The position numbers and the translations under genes were made by a program. The notes under the pieces are model-generated. The model worked only from the letters and a program-made list of their open reading frames with translations, ran no database searches and was not told the DNA's origin. This document shows positions 13,191 to 24,900 of a stretch of 64,000 bases of DNA, in pieces (within the stretch, counting starts at the first letter, position 1; every line of letters begins with the position of its first letter). Source of the DNA: Petunia secreta (taxonomy: Eukaryota; Streptophyta; Magnoliopsida; Solanales; Solanaceae); NCBI GenBank assembly GCA_029990175.1, contig JARKIP010000189.1, positions 124,001 through 188,000 of the forward strand, read 5' to 3'.

Positions 13191-15085
13191 TGTGCTGGTT
13201 AATTTTAGCAAAACAATATCAACAGCTTTTGGTGCCAATCAATCTGGTAAGGATAGTTTGCCTGGTTGGAGTATGCATATATATGAGTCATTGTGAAATG
13301 ACAGATCTCTTACTTCACTTGCTGCTAGGCGGCTAGGCCTAGGCAGGTCATATGTTGATTGTTTATTAGTCTCGTGAAAAAGGGTTATATAACTAAAATA
13401 ACATTGATAAATGACAACAAAATTAAATTAATAAAGTAACACATATCAATATATTCCACTATGCTTCCCTTTTGTAGTAGTTCAGTTATGCCTGGAATTA
13501 TTTAGCCATTTTATTAAACATTACTCCCTCCGTCCCAATTTATGTGGCACTTTTCGCTTTTCGAGAGTCAATTTGACTAAACTTTGAAGTTAAATTGGAT
13601 TAGATTAACTCAATATTTTAATATTAAAATTTATATTTTTGAAAACTACTTGAAACGTACTTTAAGTTACAACTTTTCTCATATTATTTTGGTGAAAAAA
13701 TACGTCTTGAAATGTTGGTCAAAGTTCATGCAGTTTGAATCTCGAAAAGCGAAAAGTGCCACATAAATTGGGAGGGGTAGATTTTATGTATTTTCTTCAG
13801 TTATTTAATTTATTATTGATACTTCAATGAGTGATCAGACCCTTCTAACTTGGAGCTTATAACATGGCAAATTTTTGAAGTTTCTTTTCAAAGAGAAGAC
13901 AAGATCTATGAGGCTAATTAATAAGATCAATATACAATCACAGGCTTTTACAAATTTCCGTTACTCCTAGCCATAGGCATATGTAGCTAACTCATCTGTT
14001 GGAACTAAAAGAACAAATTTCATGAATTCTAATCATTAAAAGATTCTAATGAATAATACAACAGGGAACAAAGTTGATCCCCTTTTTCTTTTTGCAAAAA
14101 AGATGTGAAAAATGACGAAGTTATCCATTTTAATCTGACCTCTATTTTTGGTTGTTTTTTTTAAAAAAAAAAAAATACATTTCATGGGATATACTCATAT
14201 AATTTCAAAAGTTATAGAGTTGTTCCTCACGAGGCATAGACATGAAGTACAACCTTTTTATATTTGACTTCTTTACGATACGTTAAACAAACAAGTCAGT
14301 TTTACTGTTTGTACTGTATCTGCGTAATTCAGATGTATATTACAACTGAACTAAATGTGATTCTATCTCAAATTTCACTTTGTATAGAGCTACTGTCATT
14401 TTTCCATTATAAATTGAAAGCTCCTTCGAAGTTGAATTAGCAAGACTTGTAGTCGGGCTTTGCTAGCTTGTTTTCCTTTCTCTATGTGTTGCACCTTTTG
14501 GTTGGGTTTACCCAACTATTAGTGTGAAACTCTGAATTATCTAAAAAGTTACTTTACTCTCTTCGGCTACTCTATTTCCATACGACAAATTAAAGCCTAT
14601 GTAGTTGGCAAAAATACAATCAAGATGGACGTCCTCGTCCAACGTAACCACGATAAATTCCCATCATGGACGTCTGCACACACCATTTTGGTTATTATGG
14701 ATATATATGTGATAGATCGATGTTTATTTTGGGAACGAATAAACTGTGTGTATTACTGAATTCTTACTAAGAACTACTCCTACTATTTAGATTTGTGAGT
14801 GACGAATGAATCAAAGAAAGGTAGTGAACTAGGTGCACAACAACTTCAACTAATAATTATAATGCGAAAGGAAGAAGCATAACCAATTGTTCTCCATCTT
14901 CTTAGTACTGATACAAAAGAAGAAATAGAATCGCCAGTTATATCTTCAAATTTCACACTCAAAAGCAATCTTCGAGCTGCTGATGACGAGTTTTAATGTA
15001 TTATAATCACAATAAACCATAGTGGATTTTTGTTTCAATTACTCTCTAAATTTTGTGAGACATCAGTAATTATTATTGGGCTAAA
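13191..15085. repeat. Duplicated noncoding block, copy B
   Basis: Starts TGTGCTGGTTAATTTTAGC, as does copy C at 17129, and ends near the AATTTTTGT/AATTACTC... region that also ends copy A near 13010. A Stowaway MITE (13524-13777) sits inside it and is absent from copy C. Confidence 0.75.
13524..13777. mobile_element. Stowaway MITE with long inverted repeats
   Basis: 254 bp. Left end CTCCCTCCGTCCCAATTTAT continues into GTGGCACTTTTCGCTTTTCG; the right end is almost its exact reverse complement. TA flanks both ends (13522-13523, 13778-13779). Copy C of the surrounding block has the sequence AAACATTAGATTTTATG at 18357-18373 with a single TA (18363-18364) and no element, which is the pre-insertion site. 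Confidence 0.92.
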
Positions 15086-15523
15086 GTTTATCGGACTTCT
15101 TGTGAAATTTTGATAACTAGCCAATTTTGGACGCCCTAAGTAAATTTTATCTACCGTTTCAAAATTAATTGAGAAATAGCTAAAAATCTGCACACACACT
15201 TACTCTTCATTAGCGTTGGCAAACATCCCTGACTAGTCTCAATATTTTATACTGGAAATTTGAACTAATATATTCAAAGTCTCATTATTTTATGCTGTGA
15301 TTCATGTTCAACGTCCCTGGAGCTTTACTGGGACTTTAAACTAACATATTCAAAGTCTCAGTACTTTATACTGAGATTAGTGTTTAAGTGATCCCAGTAT
15401 TTTGAACATGTTAGTTCAAAAGTCTCAGTATAAACAGTATAAAATATTGAGACTTTTTCCAAAGATTGCTAGTTTTCAAACAATTTTGCATTGCTGGCTA
15501 GAATTCAATTAGCATGGTGCAAA

Positions 15524-16029
15524 GAGGTAAAAATTTCTCCCAGCGGCCACTTTAATACCGGTATTTAGTTTGAGGCAACTATTTTCTTTGGTCTTACACT
15601 AGAGGCCACTTTCGGGCCTTTACTAAATAAGCATTGACTTAAGTTCTGATCATTGACTGAAGTTCTGTCCATAGGGCCCTGGACTGAAGTTCTATCTTTA
15701 AAGACTGAACTTCAATCCATATGGCCCTGGACTTAAGTTCTATCTTTAAGGACTGAACTTCAGTCAATATGGCCCTGGACTAAAGTTCTATCTTTAAGGA
15801 CTGAACTTCAATCCATATGGGCCCTGGACTGAAGTTCTATCTTTAAGGACTGAAATTCAGTCAACATGGCCCTGGACTGAAGTTCTATCTTTAAGGACTG
15901 AACTTCAATTCAGGGCTCTGGACTGAAGTTCTATCTTTTAAGTGAAAGTGGCCACAAATTAAATATTTTGGTATTAGTAGCCTGTGCCCAAAGACCAGTG
16001 ACAAAAGTGGCCTTTCGTGCACTTACCCC
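15524..16029. mobile_element. Nonautonomous element carrying a 48-bp tandem array
   Basis: Left end GAGGTAAAAATTTCTCC and right end (other strand) GGGGTAAGTGCACG share G(A/G)GGTAA; both are followed inwards by GGCCACTTT in inverted orientation. TGCAAA stands on both sides (15518-15523 and 16030-16035), and a 9-bp version (TGCAAA[G/C]AG) is also possible. The insertion interrupts the dispersed repeat, whose other copy at 4176-4200 is uninterrupted. Superfamily uncertain (hAT or Mutator). Confidence 0.65.
15675..15940. repeat. Six tandem copies of a ~48-bp unit
   Basis: Copies start with GGCCCTGG (last one GGGCTCTGG) at 15675, 15723, 15771, 15820, 15868 and 15914. Each unit contains GACTGAAGTTCT followed by ACTGAACTTCAGTC, so each has internal dyad symmetry and could form a hairpin. 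Confidence 0.88.
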
Positions 16030-16060
16030 TGCAAACAGGTTGCGAGCAAAAATTTTTACG

Positions 16061-17128
16061 GATGTGTTCTATACATTACAGCATATTTAGAGGGCCTTTT
16101 GCAGAAATATGACACTATAAGCAATTGCTTTCCTTTTTGCCCGTACTTAAAAGAGTTTTGCAAAAATGTCTTCGTTAAGTTTAATAAAAAAAATTCTAAA
16201 CGAAAATGCCTTTGTCAATCTCTTGGCACGGGCCAAGACTTGCCCTTTGACCCCTCTCTATTTGCCAATACTTGCCCCTGACGTGTTGTCAAAAGGCAAC
16301 ATTTGCCAGCACTGAATTGTAAGTGTTCTCTTCATGTATCCAACACTTATAAATTTGTGTCTTGAAGTCTTGGCCCTCTGCCAACATAAGGGTATACAAA
16401 AATATTGTTAAATGGGGCAGCCTTGCAAAACCACTCCTTATGGAAGGTTTTGTATTTAGAGCATTCGCTACCCCAAAAGTTGCACCGCATCTGTCTCAAT
16501 TTATTTATCATATTTTTCTTTTATACGCTCATTAAAAAAATATTAATGATAGTTTACCCTTATTTATATCCTTAATCTTCCACCATATTAATCTTTCTTC
16601 AATAAATACTCACTCTAAAGTTTACTTTCTACATCAATTAATACCAATGACAAAGTGAGGAGAAAATAATTAATTCTCTTTTTGTATGGCCATACTACCA
16701 AGGACATGACCCTTGATAGAAAAATATGGAGGTCGAGGAGTAGGATAGAAGGTTAGCCGCGAGAGTCATGTCTTAATATGATTGGTATTATTTTTATATA
16801 CTTTGTTTATCGCCTTCTGTCTGTTTACCTTACATATAAGTAGTTTCCTTGATAGTATTTTCTTTAGCATGGATTATTTCATCTTATTTTGCAAGCATGT
16901 TTCTATTTTTTTTCTTTGAGCTAAGGGTCTATTGGAAACAACCTTTCCACTTTGGTGGGGATAAAGTCTGCGTATATCTCACCCTCCCCAGATCCCACTT
17001 GTGGGATTACATTGGGTATGTTATTGTTGTTGTATTCTATAACAAATATTTTTAGACATTCATTATTAGTAATCATGATAAATAAATTGATATGGATGGC
17101 GTAACAATCCATGGAACTTGACTTATTT
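16061..17128. other. Intergenic stretch, no gene
   Basis: No gene seen. Contains a TS-type SINE copy, listed separately. The 60-aa frame at 16099 has no recognisable features. Confidence 0.5.
16912..17045 (+). mobile_element. TS-type Solanaceae SINE copy (3' part)
   Basis: The order GTCTATTGGAAACAACC, then GGGGATAAAGTCTGCGTATA, then CACCCTCCCCAGATCCCACT, then GTGGGATTACATTGGGTATG and a (TTG)-type tail is the well-known 3' body of a SINE common in Solanaceae. A second copy in reverse lies at 23346-23464. I could not define its target duplication. Confidence 0.7.
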
Positions 17129-18970
17129 TGTGCTGGTTAATTTTAGCAAAACAATGCCAACAGCTTTTGGTGCCAATCAATCTGGTAAGTATAGTTTGCC
17201 TGGTTGGAGTATGCATGGGTCATTGAGAAATGACTGTTCCTCTTCACTTGCTGCCAGGCCTAGATAGGTCATTATATTGATGAACACACATACAATGATA
17301 CAACGCACACGTAATTTTTCACAAGAAGTCCGATATATAGTTATAGCACGAAAGTAGGGTAATTAATCTATGATGTTTCGCTATATTATACTGTTAGTAT
17401 ATAAACAAGTTTACATCTCACTGCACATAAGTTTAAGTTCTTTTTTTTTTAATAAATAGTATTATAAGATAAATATTTCGTGTACATATATATATATTTG
17501 GATATAAAATAATTGGACTCAGTGAACAAATTTTTGAGAATAGTTATCCGTGTGGACTGGAAGGTGGAAGCTACTAAAGTCAAAGTGTAATCTTAAGAGT
17601 ATTGCGTGAATTCTATAGAAGATAATACTCCACCCTCTGTTTGGGTGGGATTATTTTAAGTAGCTTAAAAATAAATAGTTAATTATAAGTAATTTTTGAG
17701 AAACTTTTGATTTTTTTTAAGCACAAAAGTATTTATAAGTATTTTATCTTTTCAGTTACCAAACATCCACTTTTTACTTAAAGGCACAAATATACTTTTA
17801 AGTAACTCTTTAAGCTTATCTAAACGAGCTCCTAGTCAGTTATTCTTGCTTCTGTTGTTCTTTTTTCCCTTTGTTCTCGTTTTGGAGGATTTCCTTCCCT
17901 TTTTCCTATGTACTTAATTAGTTTGTTAATTCAGATTTAAAAAAAATAACCAATCGTTAAAATTAATCAGTTGTTGAGGCATTTTTAGTTCAATTTTTGT
18001 CTTCTCTTTTTAAACAAATGGATATGGAGGAAACTTTAGCGACTCTAATTAACTAGCCAGTTAATTTATGATTGAACGTATACACTACACAGAAAAAAAA
18101 AGGGTTGACACAATTTCTATTACGACGTATAGTATTTAGTTTGGCCCTCCATAACATGTAGATCAGCAAGGACTACATTGCTCCATTTATGATTAATTAC
18201 TCAAAAAAAATCTCATATGTTATTTGTTTACTAGTTTCATATGAAAAGATATAACTAAAATAAATATTTGTAAATGAAAAAAAAATTAAATTAATTCCAA
18301 TTTGCTTCCCTTTTGTAGTAGTTCAGTTACGCCTGAAATTGTTCAGCCATTTTATTAAACATTAGATTTTATGTATTGTCTTCATTTATTTAGTCTATTA
18401 TTGATACTATACTGAGTGATTGAGAGTTGAGGCCCTTCTAAAATGGAGCTTATAACATGGCACTACCATACTTTTGAAGTTTCTTTTCACAGAGAAGACA
18501 AGATCTATGAGGCTGATAAGATCAATATATAATAACAGGTCTTTAAAAATGTTCATTACTGCTCGCTACAGTTAACTTCTCCGTTGGAACTAAAAGAACA
18601 AATTTCCTGAATTCTGATCATTAAAAGATTCTAATGAATACAACAGGAAACAAAATTAATCCCTTTTTTTCTTTTTATAAAAAAAATGTGAAAATGAAGA
18701 AGGTATATATCCATTTTAATCTGACCTCTCTCTTTTTGTTTTTAATCAAAAAAGAAAGATATTTTACGGGGTATTCAGATAATTCCAAAGGTGATATAAG
18801 CTCTATTGTTCCTCACGAGGTATAGACATGAAGTACAACCTTTTTATATTTGACCACCTTTATAATACGCTAAACAAACAAGTCGGACTGTTTAATTTGT
18901 ACTGTATCCACCTAACTCAAATGTGTAGTACAAGTGAACTAAATGCAATTTTATCTCAAACGTTTAATTT
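17129..18970. repeat. Duplicated noncoding block, copy C
   Basis: Third copy of the block, closest to the F-box gene. It matches copy B at its start (TGTGCTGGTTAATTTTAGC) and from about 18300 onward; the middle (17280-18300) differs and holds other sequence, including a possible MITE at 17636-17831. It retains the empty target of the Stowaway found in copy B. Confidence 0.7.
17636..17831. mobile_element. Possible hAT-like MITE
   Basis: Left end CTGTTTGGGTGGGATTATTT and right end (other strand) GGAGCTCGTTTAGATAAGC resemble the CGTTTGG-type ends of hAT MITEs; the interior has inverted AAGTA/TACTT words. No clear target duplication. Confidence 0.4.
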
Positions 18971-19112
18971 AGCGTAATATAAATTTACCAGGTCATCAAA
19001 ATTTAAAATTTGAAATTATTTCGGTTGTTAGTAATAACACCATTCTTATCTGCTGGTTAATAAAGTTAAACAAGCCATATTACAAAAATCTGATGACAAC
19101 CCCACTCCCTCC

Positions 19113-19120
19113 TATAAATA
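19113..19120 (+). promoter_or_regulatory. TATA box of the F-box gene
   Basis: TATAAATA lies 236 bp upstream of the start codon. It is followed by three copies of GTGTCTTTCATC (19136, 19156, 19191), probably in the 5' leader. No other TATA-like match between it and the ATG is as good. Confidence 0.65.
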
Positions 19121-19355
19121 CAGTACAAAACCTTTGTGTCTTTCATCAGTACAAAGTGTCTTTCATCAGTCATTTAAGTACAAAATCTAAGTGTCTTTCA
19201 TCGATCAGTCATTTAAGGTTCTTTGCCTGAATATAACTTAAGTTTCTTCGCCTGAATATTTCTGCAAGAAAACCCTAGTAAAAAAATTATTGTATCCCTT
19301 GTGATCATTAATCTACCTTTTATAAACCTTTTGTTTTTGTGAATTTTCAAAGAAA

Positions 19356-20771
19356 ATGGATGTACCATCTTTACCATTTGTACCCTTTGAGATTATCATG
19401 ACCATTCTCTTACTTCTCCCAGCTAAAGCACTAATCAAGTTCCTTGGTGCATGCAAAACTTGGTATTCCTTGATAAAAGAACAAGAATTCATCAAGAAAC
19501 ATTTGGAAACCTCAGTTGCAACAGGTAAAAACTACATTCTCTATGTACCTGTCCAAAGTAAGCCTGAAAAAACATTCACTTTGCTTAATGAAAAGAATTT
19601 TCGATATGAATCAGAATTAAGAGTCCCCTTTGACTTGCCTGGCATGTTAAATTGCATTGTTGTGAGTTCATTCAATGGTTTAATTTGTCTCACTGATATT
19701 AGCCGTTTTGGTCATAACATATATTTGACTAATCCATCTATAAACAAGTACTTGATGCTTCCACCTTCAAACATTTATTTTGATGAATTAGATCTTCAGA
19801 TTATACAAGTGAGTGTTGGATTTGGTTATCATAAAAAAACGGATGATTATAAGGTTGTTAGAATTGGTTTTGTTGACAACGATGATTATAATTGGTTCCA
19901 TCGTGAAGCTGTGCCAAGTACTCCTCCTCATGGATATGATTTTATATCTAAAGCTGAGGTTTTCTCACTGAATACTAGGGTCTGGAAAGTATTTAACCTA
20001 GATCCTTTTCCCTACAAAAGACATGACATGTTTTCAGGAGTTGTTGTTAATGAATGTTTGCATTGGAAAGCTGTCAAAAGCAACAATCGTGAGGATGAAA
20101 TGATCATTTTGTCATTTCATTTGGGGGAAGAGACATTTCAAGAAATTGGAATCCCAAATCTACAAAATGAAGGGGGAATTGATCTCACTGAATGTATTGG
20201 TGAGTTCAAAGGCAAGCTTTGCCTATTCGCGTTTTGTCCGGTGTTTGATTATTGGTTTGGGCTAGGGGAACAACCTTGTCACCTTTGGGTGATGGAGGAG
20301 TATGGTGTGAAGGATTCTTGGACTTGTCATGCTACTGTTTCACTAGGAATGATGATCCAAAGGCCCTTGGCTTTTACAAGTAATGGAGAAATTATAATGC
20401 AAGATAGATTTGGAAGAGTCTTTTGCTACAATTTCAACACTAATCAACTAGTTGATATGCACATCCGTGCTGACGAACATGATTTGAGTTTCGTCAACTT
20501 CACTGATAGCCTAATTTTGCTTGATTTTGACCAACCATTGGGCCAAGAAGGGGCTTTCCCTGGTGGTGCTGTTGATTTTGATGGCTACATGCATATTGAA
20601 GAAGTGAGTATTTCTCTTTTTCAGTTTAATCATCTAATATCTTAACTATTCAGATTTCTATATGCATTTCGTTTTTACAATTCCCTAATTATTTTGAGTT
20701 TAAGATTGCAGGTCGACATGGACGATAAAGATGAACCCCCAGGCAATACATCTATGGATGTTGAAGACTAG
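19356..20771 (+). CDS. F-box protein with F-box-associated (FBA) domain
   Basis: Exon 1 is 19356-20603; a GT-AG intron (20604-20711) leads to a short exon 2, 20712-20771, ending TAG, giving 435 aa. The N-terminal ~45 residues form an F-box (PFEIIMTILLLLPAKALIKF, then CKTWYSLI and FIKKHLE), which would bind SKP1 in an SCF ubiquitin ligase. The rest fits the FBA type-1 C-terminal domain: SSFNGLICL near residue ~105, NPSINKYLMLPP, GFGYHKKTDDYKVVRI, then an EVFSLNTRVWK segment and VVNECLHW. This domain selects substrates; Solanaceae pollen SLF proteins and Arabidopsis CPR1 share it. The substrate is unknown. The acidic tail (VDMDDKDEPPGNTSMDVED) is supplied by exon 2. Without splicing, translation would end 14 codons later at 20645. 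Confidence 0.88.
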
Positions 20772-21942
20772 CCAAAGGATTAAATGCAAACCAGAAGTAT
20801 AGCCAAGCCGTAGTTCAGCCAGAAATGGCATTTACTTTCAGCTGTTAGATGGTCTTCTTTTGTGGAAAAAAAAAAGCAAATTAGAAGACGAGTTGCATTA
20901 ATATCAACATTCTTTATTAGGGTTTAGATTGCCCCATTTTGAGGATACCTATAGTCTTGCAATCAAGAATGTTGTGGTCTTGTAACATTTATGATTTTTT
21001 TTTTCCTTCTTGTATTTTCCCTTTTCAATGAAATGGCATGGCTTTCTGGTTTCGAAGCTTATACTATCTTTAAATTCATTATTAGCACATTGAATATCTT
21101 TGCTGAGAGAAAAGAAATCAAATATTATCTGGTTATAGAAGAACTATTATATTTAATTAGTACTCAAACTAGCAGTTAATGAAGTGGGCAAAAACCATGA
21201 GATGGTCAAACCATTACTAGATTTAGTAATCAAACTAGAACTATTATATTTAGTACTCACAGTTAATGAAGTGGACAAAAACTCAAACTAGAACTATTAT
21301 ATTAAATACTCAAACTAATGGTTAATAAAGTAGACAAAAACCATGAAATGGTCAAAACACTACTCCTACATGATTTATTTTCTTTGCAGTACTGCTGGCA
21401 AAGTTACGTGAAGTAGGACGTACCTATTTCGGTCGGGTGAAGTAGGACGTACCTATTTCGGTCGGATGAAACATTCGAGGCACGCACCAGCTATCTCATG
21501 CTCACAATAATATAAAATTTAATTTCATTTTTTTTTTTGGTCAGGGTAAATCTTACATAACTAAAAAATTATGACTACTTTTGAGAAACTTCAACTTGTC
21601 TTATTAATTCGGAATCTCCTGGAGTGCTTCAGAAAATCTTGATGCTGTAGTTTCAAGTTGAACCTAGTTGCAAGTGTATTTCTTTTCTGTATACTAACAC
21701 CGAAACGTTAAACAAGATGGAGTAATCTCCTATGAAACTGCAATTCACTAACTGTTATTAATTGACTCCAACATATATATAGTGTTAAACTACATACCAG
21801 ATCACCAGATTAGTATACAAAACTGCAATTATTACAAAAGAATAATATCCCATGGCCATCCCTCGTAAAAAAAATAAAATAAAAAATAAAAAACCACAAT
21901 ACTAAAATTCTATATCTCTAGATAAAAAGAAGAATATATGTA
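20772..21942. other. Intergenic stretch between convergent genes
   Basis: Contains the 3' ends of the F-box gene and, on the other strand, of the haem-binding-domain gene. 21160-21345 is an imperfect tandem repeat of a phrase containing AACTAGAACTATTATATT and GTTAATGAAGTGG. No gene. Confidence 0.5.
21409..21466. repeat. Perfect-looking 29-bp tandem duplication
   Basis: The unit TGAAGTAGGACGTACCTATT plus TCGGTCGG(G/A) occurs twice in a row at 21409 and 21438, differing only at the last base. Confidence 0.9.
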
Positions 21943-24900
21943 TCACATCTCTATTTGGCGATTATCCATGGGTTGAAAAGGGTGGGCATTTTTCTTATGA
22001 ACCCAATAACCAACAAAAACGGATACACCAAATGAAACAATAGATAACAGAAAAGCAAAACCACTGGCAGCATCCCAAGAGCTTCTTGATACCACTTTGA
22101 CACCTGCAGATGAACCTGGAGGAACATCTAGAGGTACCCAGTCACAGCTGATCGTGTAATGTCCTGACCCGTGCCATGGATTTTTATCCTCCGGATACCA
22201 AAATGCAGCTGAAAACTTGCTCGTCTGACCAATAGTGAACTGCACATCCTATATACAACCCGCGGATAGCAAACTTAATTAATGCAGTTATGTTTTAACA
22301 AACATCCGTCTCTCAGGTACTGATCAAAGTGAACACATGCATGGAGCAGCATGCTAGCGGATGTTTTTAGTAGGAAATAAGAGTTAAATTGACTTTCCTA
22401 TTTCCTTTTGCATCTCATTGATGATGTTTCTATACACATTAGTGAGTCCACCTTTGGTGGTGAGAACTTTAGAGTGTTTATATTAAATGCCAAGGTTTCT
22501 AATGCCTGACCAAGTTCCATCAAGACAATGGCTAATGTTAACCTCAAAGAGACGAAAAGCATCAGTGAAGTAGACTACCTGCTGAAGACGATCCATGGTT
22601 CTCAGGGCCCTAGAAAATTCGAAATAGAATGTTCCCTTCTGACCATTTGCTGAATAAGGACTGTCTTCCTCAGAATAACCTGTCAATAGAAGTTCATTTG
22701 AGGAATGAAGAGGCCAGAAGAACCATTTTTTACAACATCATCAAGGAGGATCGGTGAAGAAATCCAAGTTGATTTGACAATAGTGAGCGACGTTACCTGA
22801 ATGGGTTGTGAAACTACTATGCCACCATGCACCCCTCCAGTCATTCTGGGCAGCAGTATCATTTCCTAAAAATAAAACATAAGGCCTTACTAACAAAGTC
22901 AAGTCAAAAATCGCAGGTCAAGAATGTTCTGTCCTGCTAATAGAATTTAGCAGAGACAAGATTGCCAAATCACAAGAATGACGTGCATGCATATATAGAA
23001 GAAGACTGACAAAATTTGTGTGCGTTAAAGTCTTCTTTCCAAACAGACCACTTCTGAGTCAACTAGCAGTACTAGAATGAATGCAGGTTTTCTCTACCTT
23101 CAAACTGGCCTAACCTAATGATGCCCATCCATCTGATATCACATTTCTACCGTGGAAGCAACCAGATGGATCATTAGAACTCTTTCTGATAATTTGATCT
23201 ATCGTTGAAGTTATATACATTAAATTCTCAATTTCCATTTAGCGTGTACCTCACAGAACATGGCACCAATTCTTTAAGCGTAAGGCAAGTGTCAATGGAA
23301 GAAAAGGGGAAAGAGAAACAGCAGCCACGTACCCCTAAATGCGTAAACAACAATAACAACATACCCAGTATAATCCCACAAGTGGGATCTGGGGAGGGTG
23401 AGAATTGAGATGTACGCAGACCTTACCCCCCACCAGAGTGGAGAGGCTGTTTTCGATAGACTACCCCCTAAATGCGTATTGGTTATAAATCGGGAAAAGT
23501 ATGAACCACGTAAATGATCAGCTGTAAATTTTGTGATCTCAGAACTTGCATAAATCAGAATGCTTTGAAGTCCTTTCTTTTCCTATTCTCCCCTTTCCTT
23601 CTCTTCCCCTTTACCAAGGACAATCAAGATCCAAGTACAGATTGATAGGAGATGAATAACACAGTCTAGTATACATTTTAGAGCTTTAGCAAAAATAACT
23701 TCAACTCTTACCTGTAGGACTAATCCCATCCAGATTCATACAGTGTGGGTTCCAAGCATACAAATCAACCAGATGACCAAATCTGTAGATCATGTGATCG
23801 AGTAAAGATAATTGGAATTTTACAAGTGTTTATGAAATAAGATAATAATGTATCCAAATTTACCTGTCTCCGCCATTACCATCTCTGTTGTCGACTGGGT
23901 TTCCACCATACAACCTACCAGGGATAGCATTTCCAATGGAGAAGTGCATGATGTCAACTTCGTAGCCACGACAAGTCTTGTTGTTGCATGCATCAGGTGA
24001 TTGTTTACACCCACCCATCTATTCCAACAAATTTAATCCATTTTTAGGAAATAAAAAATACCAAACAGAAATTCAAGAAAGCTATATTTTCCTTTTCTGG
24101 AGGGACTACGGTGTTAGAAGTTAGTTTGAACCCACAAATGAACGAGCACTACTTACGCTATGATATGTAGCACTCTCACCAACTTGAAACATCAGTGCCA
24201 CAGATGGGCAGTTGTTATCATTTCTGCATGATTAAGAAAGAAACGCTAAGTACAGTGGTGCGACATAAACAATAGAATGCAATTAAGGTGAAAACTTGTT
24301 GCATCTCTTGTACAAGTACCAGCATAAAATACAGGGAGTCGCCCAATCAAAAAATATACAGATAGCCAATCATGTAACAAAGCAAAACTTGCAATGAGAT
24401 CAATCAGAGCAGTTTCATTCCCCATATCATGAGCTCTTTGAATGATGCATATATCAGCTTATATAGAACCCAGTTTAAGAAAGATGAGGAAAATTAACAG
24501 TGCACTATTCCAGTAAAATAACTTATAAAAGATGATAACGTGTATTCTACATGCATTACCTTTCATATCTTTAGTTGTATTTCTATACATTTTCTAATGT
24601 AATTTAGCATCAAACCAAGCCAGCATCCACTATTTCTGTGTAGATATCATGCCAACACTTCTTTAAGCGTGTATTGAAAAGTCTCCATACCTTGTCCAAA
24701 CTTCATGTTCACTACAAACCAAAACCTTCCTCCTTCCGTATGAGTGGGGAAAGACATACACATTTACATACAGATATATATGCATGTGGGTGGGTGTGTG
24801 TATTTTCAAGAGGTAATTTGTCCAGGATTTTATGACCAGGTTTGACCAAAGATTAAAAAAAAAACGGTTTTGTAGAATTAGAGTTGCAGAGGTATTTCAA

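Larger units (their letters stand above)
15140..16060. repeat. Dispersed repeat, copy 2, split by an insertion
   Basis: Related to 3868-4210: recurring CTCAGTACTTTATACTGAG and AACTAACATATTCAAAGTCTC words. The right end (CAAACAGGTTGCGAGC) is separated from the rest by the inserted element at 15524-16029. Confidence 0.55.

Noticed and set aside
19356..20771. F-box gene as a pollen S-locus F-box (SLF) gene
   Set aside because: It shares the F-box/FBA layout, but nothing visible (no S-RNase nearby, no SLF cluster) supports an S-locus. General F-box/FBA call kept.
22483..22578. Read-through of exon 7 donor in the haem-binding gene as a real C-terminus
   Set aside because: Splicing at 22578 joins in phase to the last exon, which supplies the transmembrane helix.
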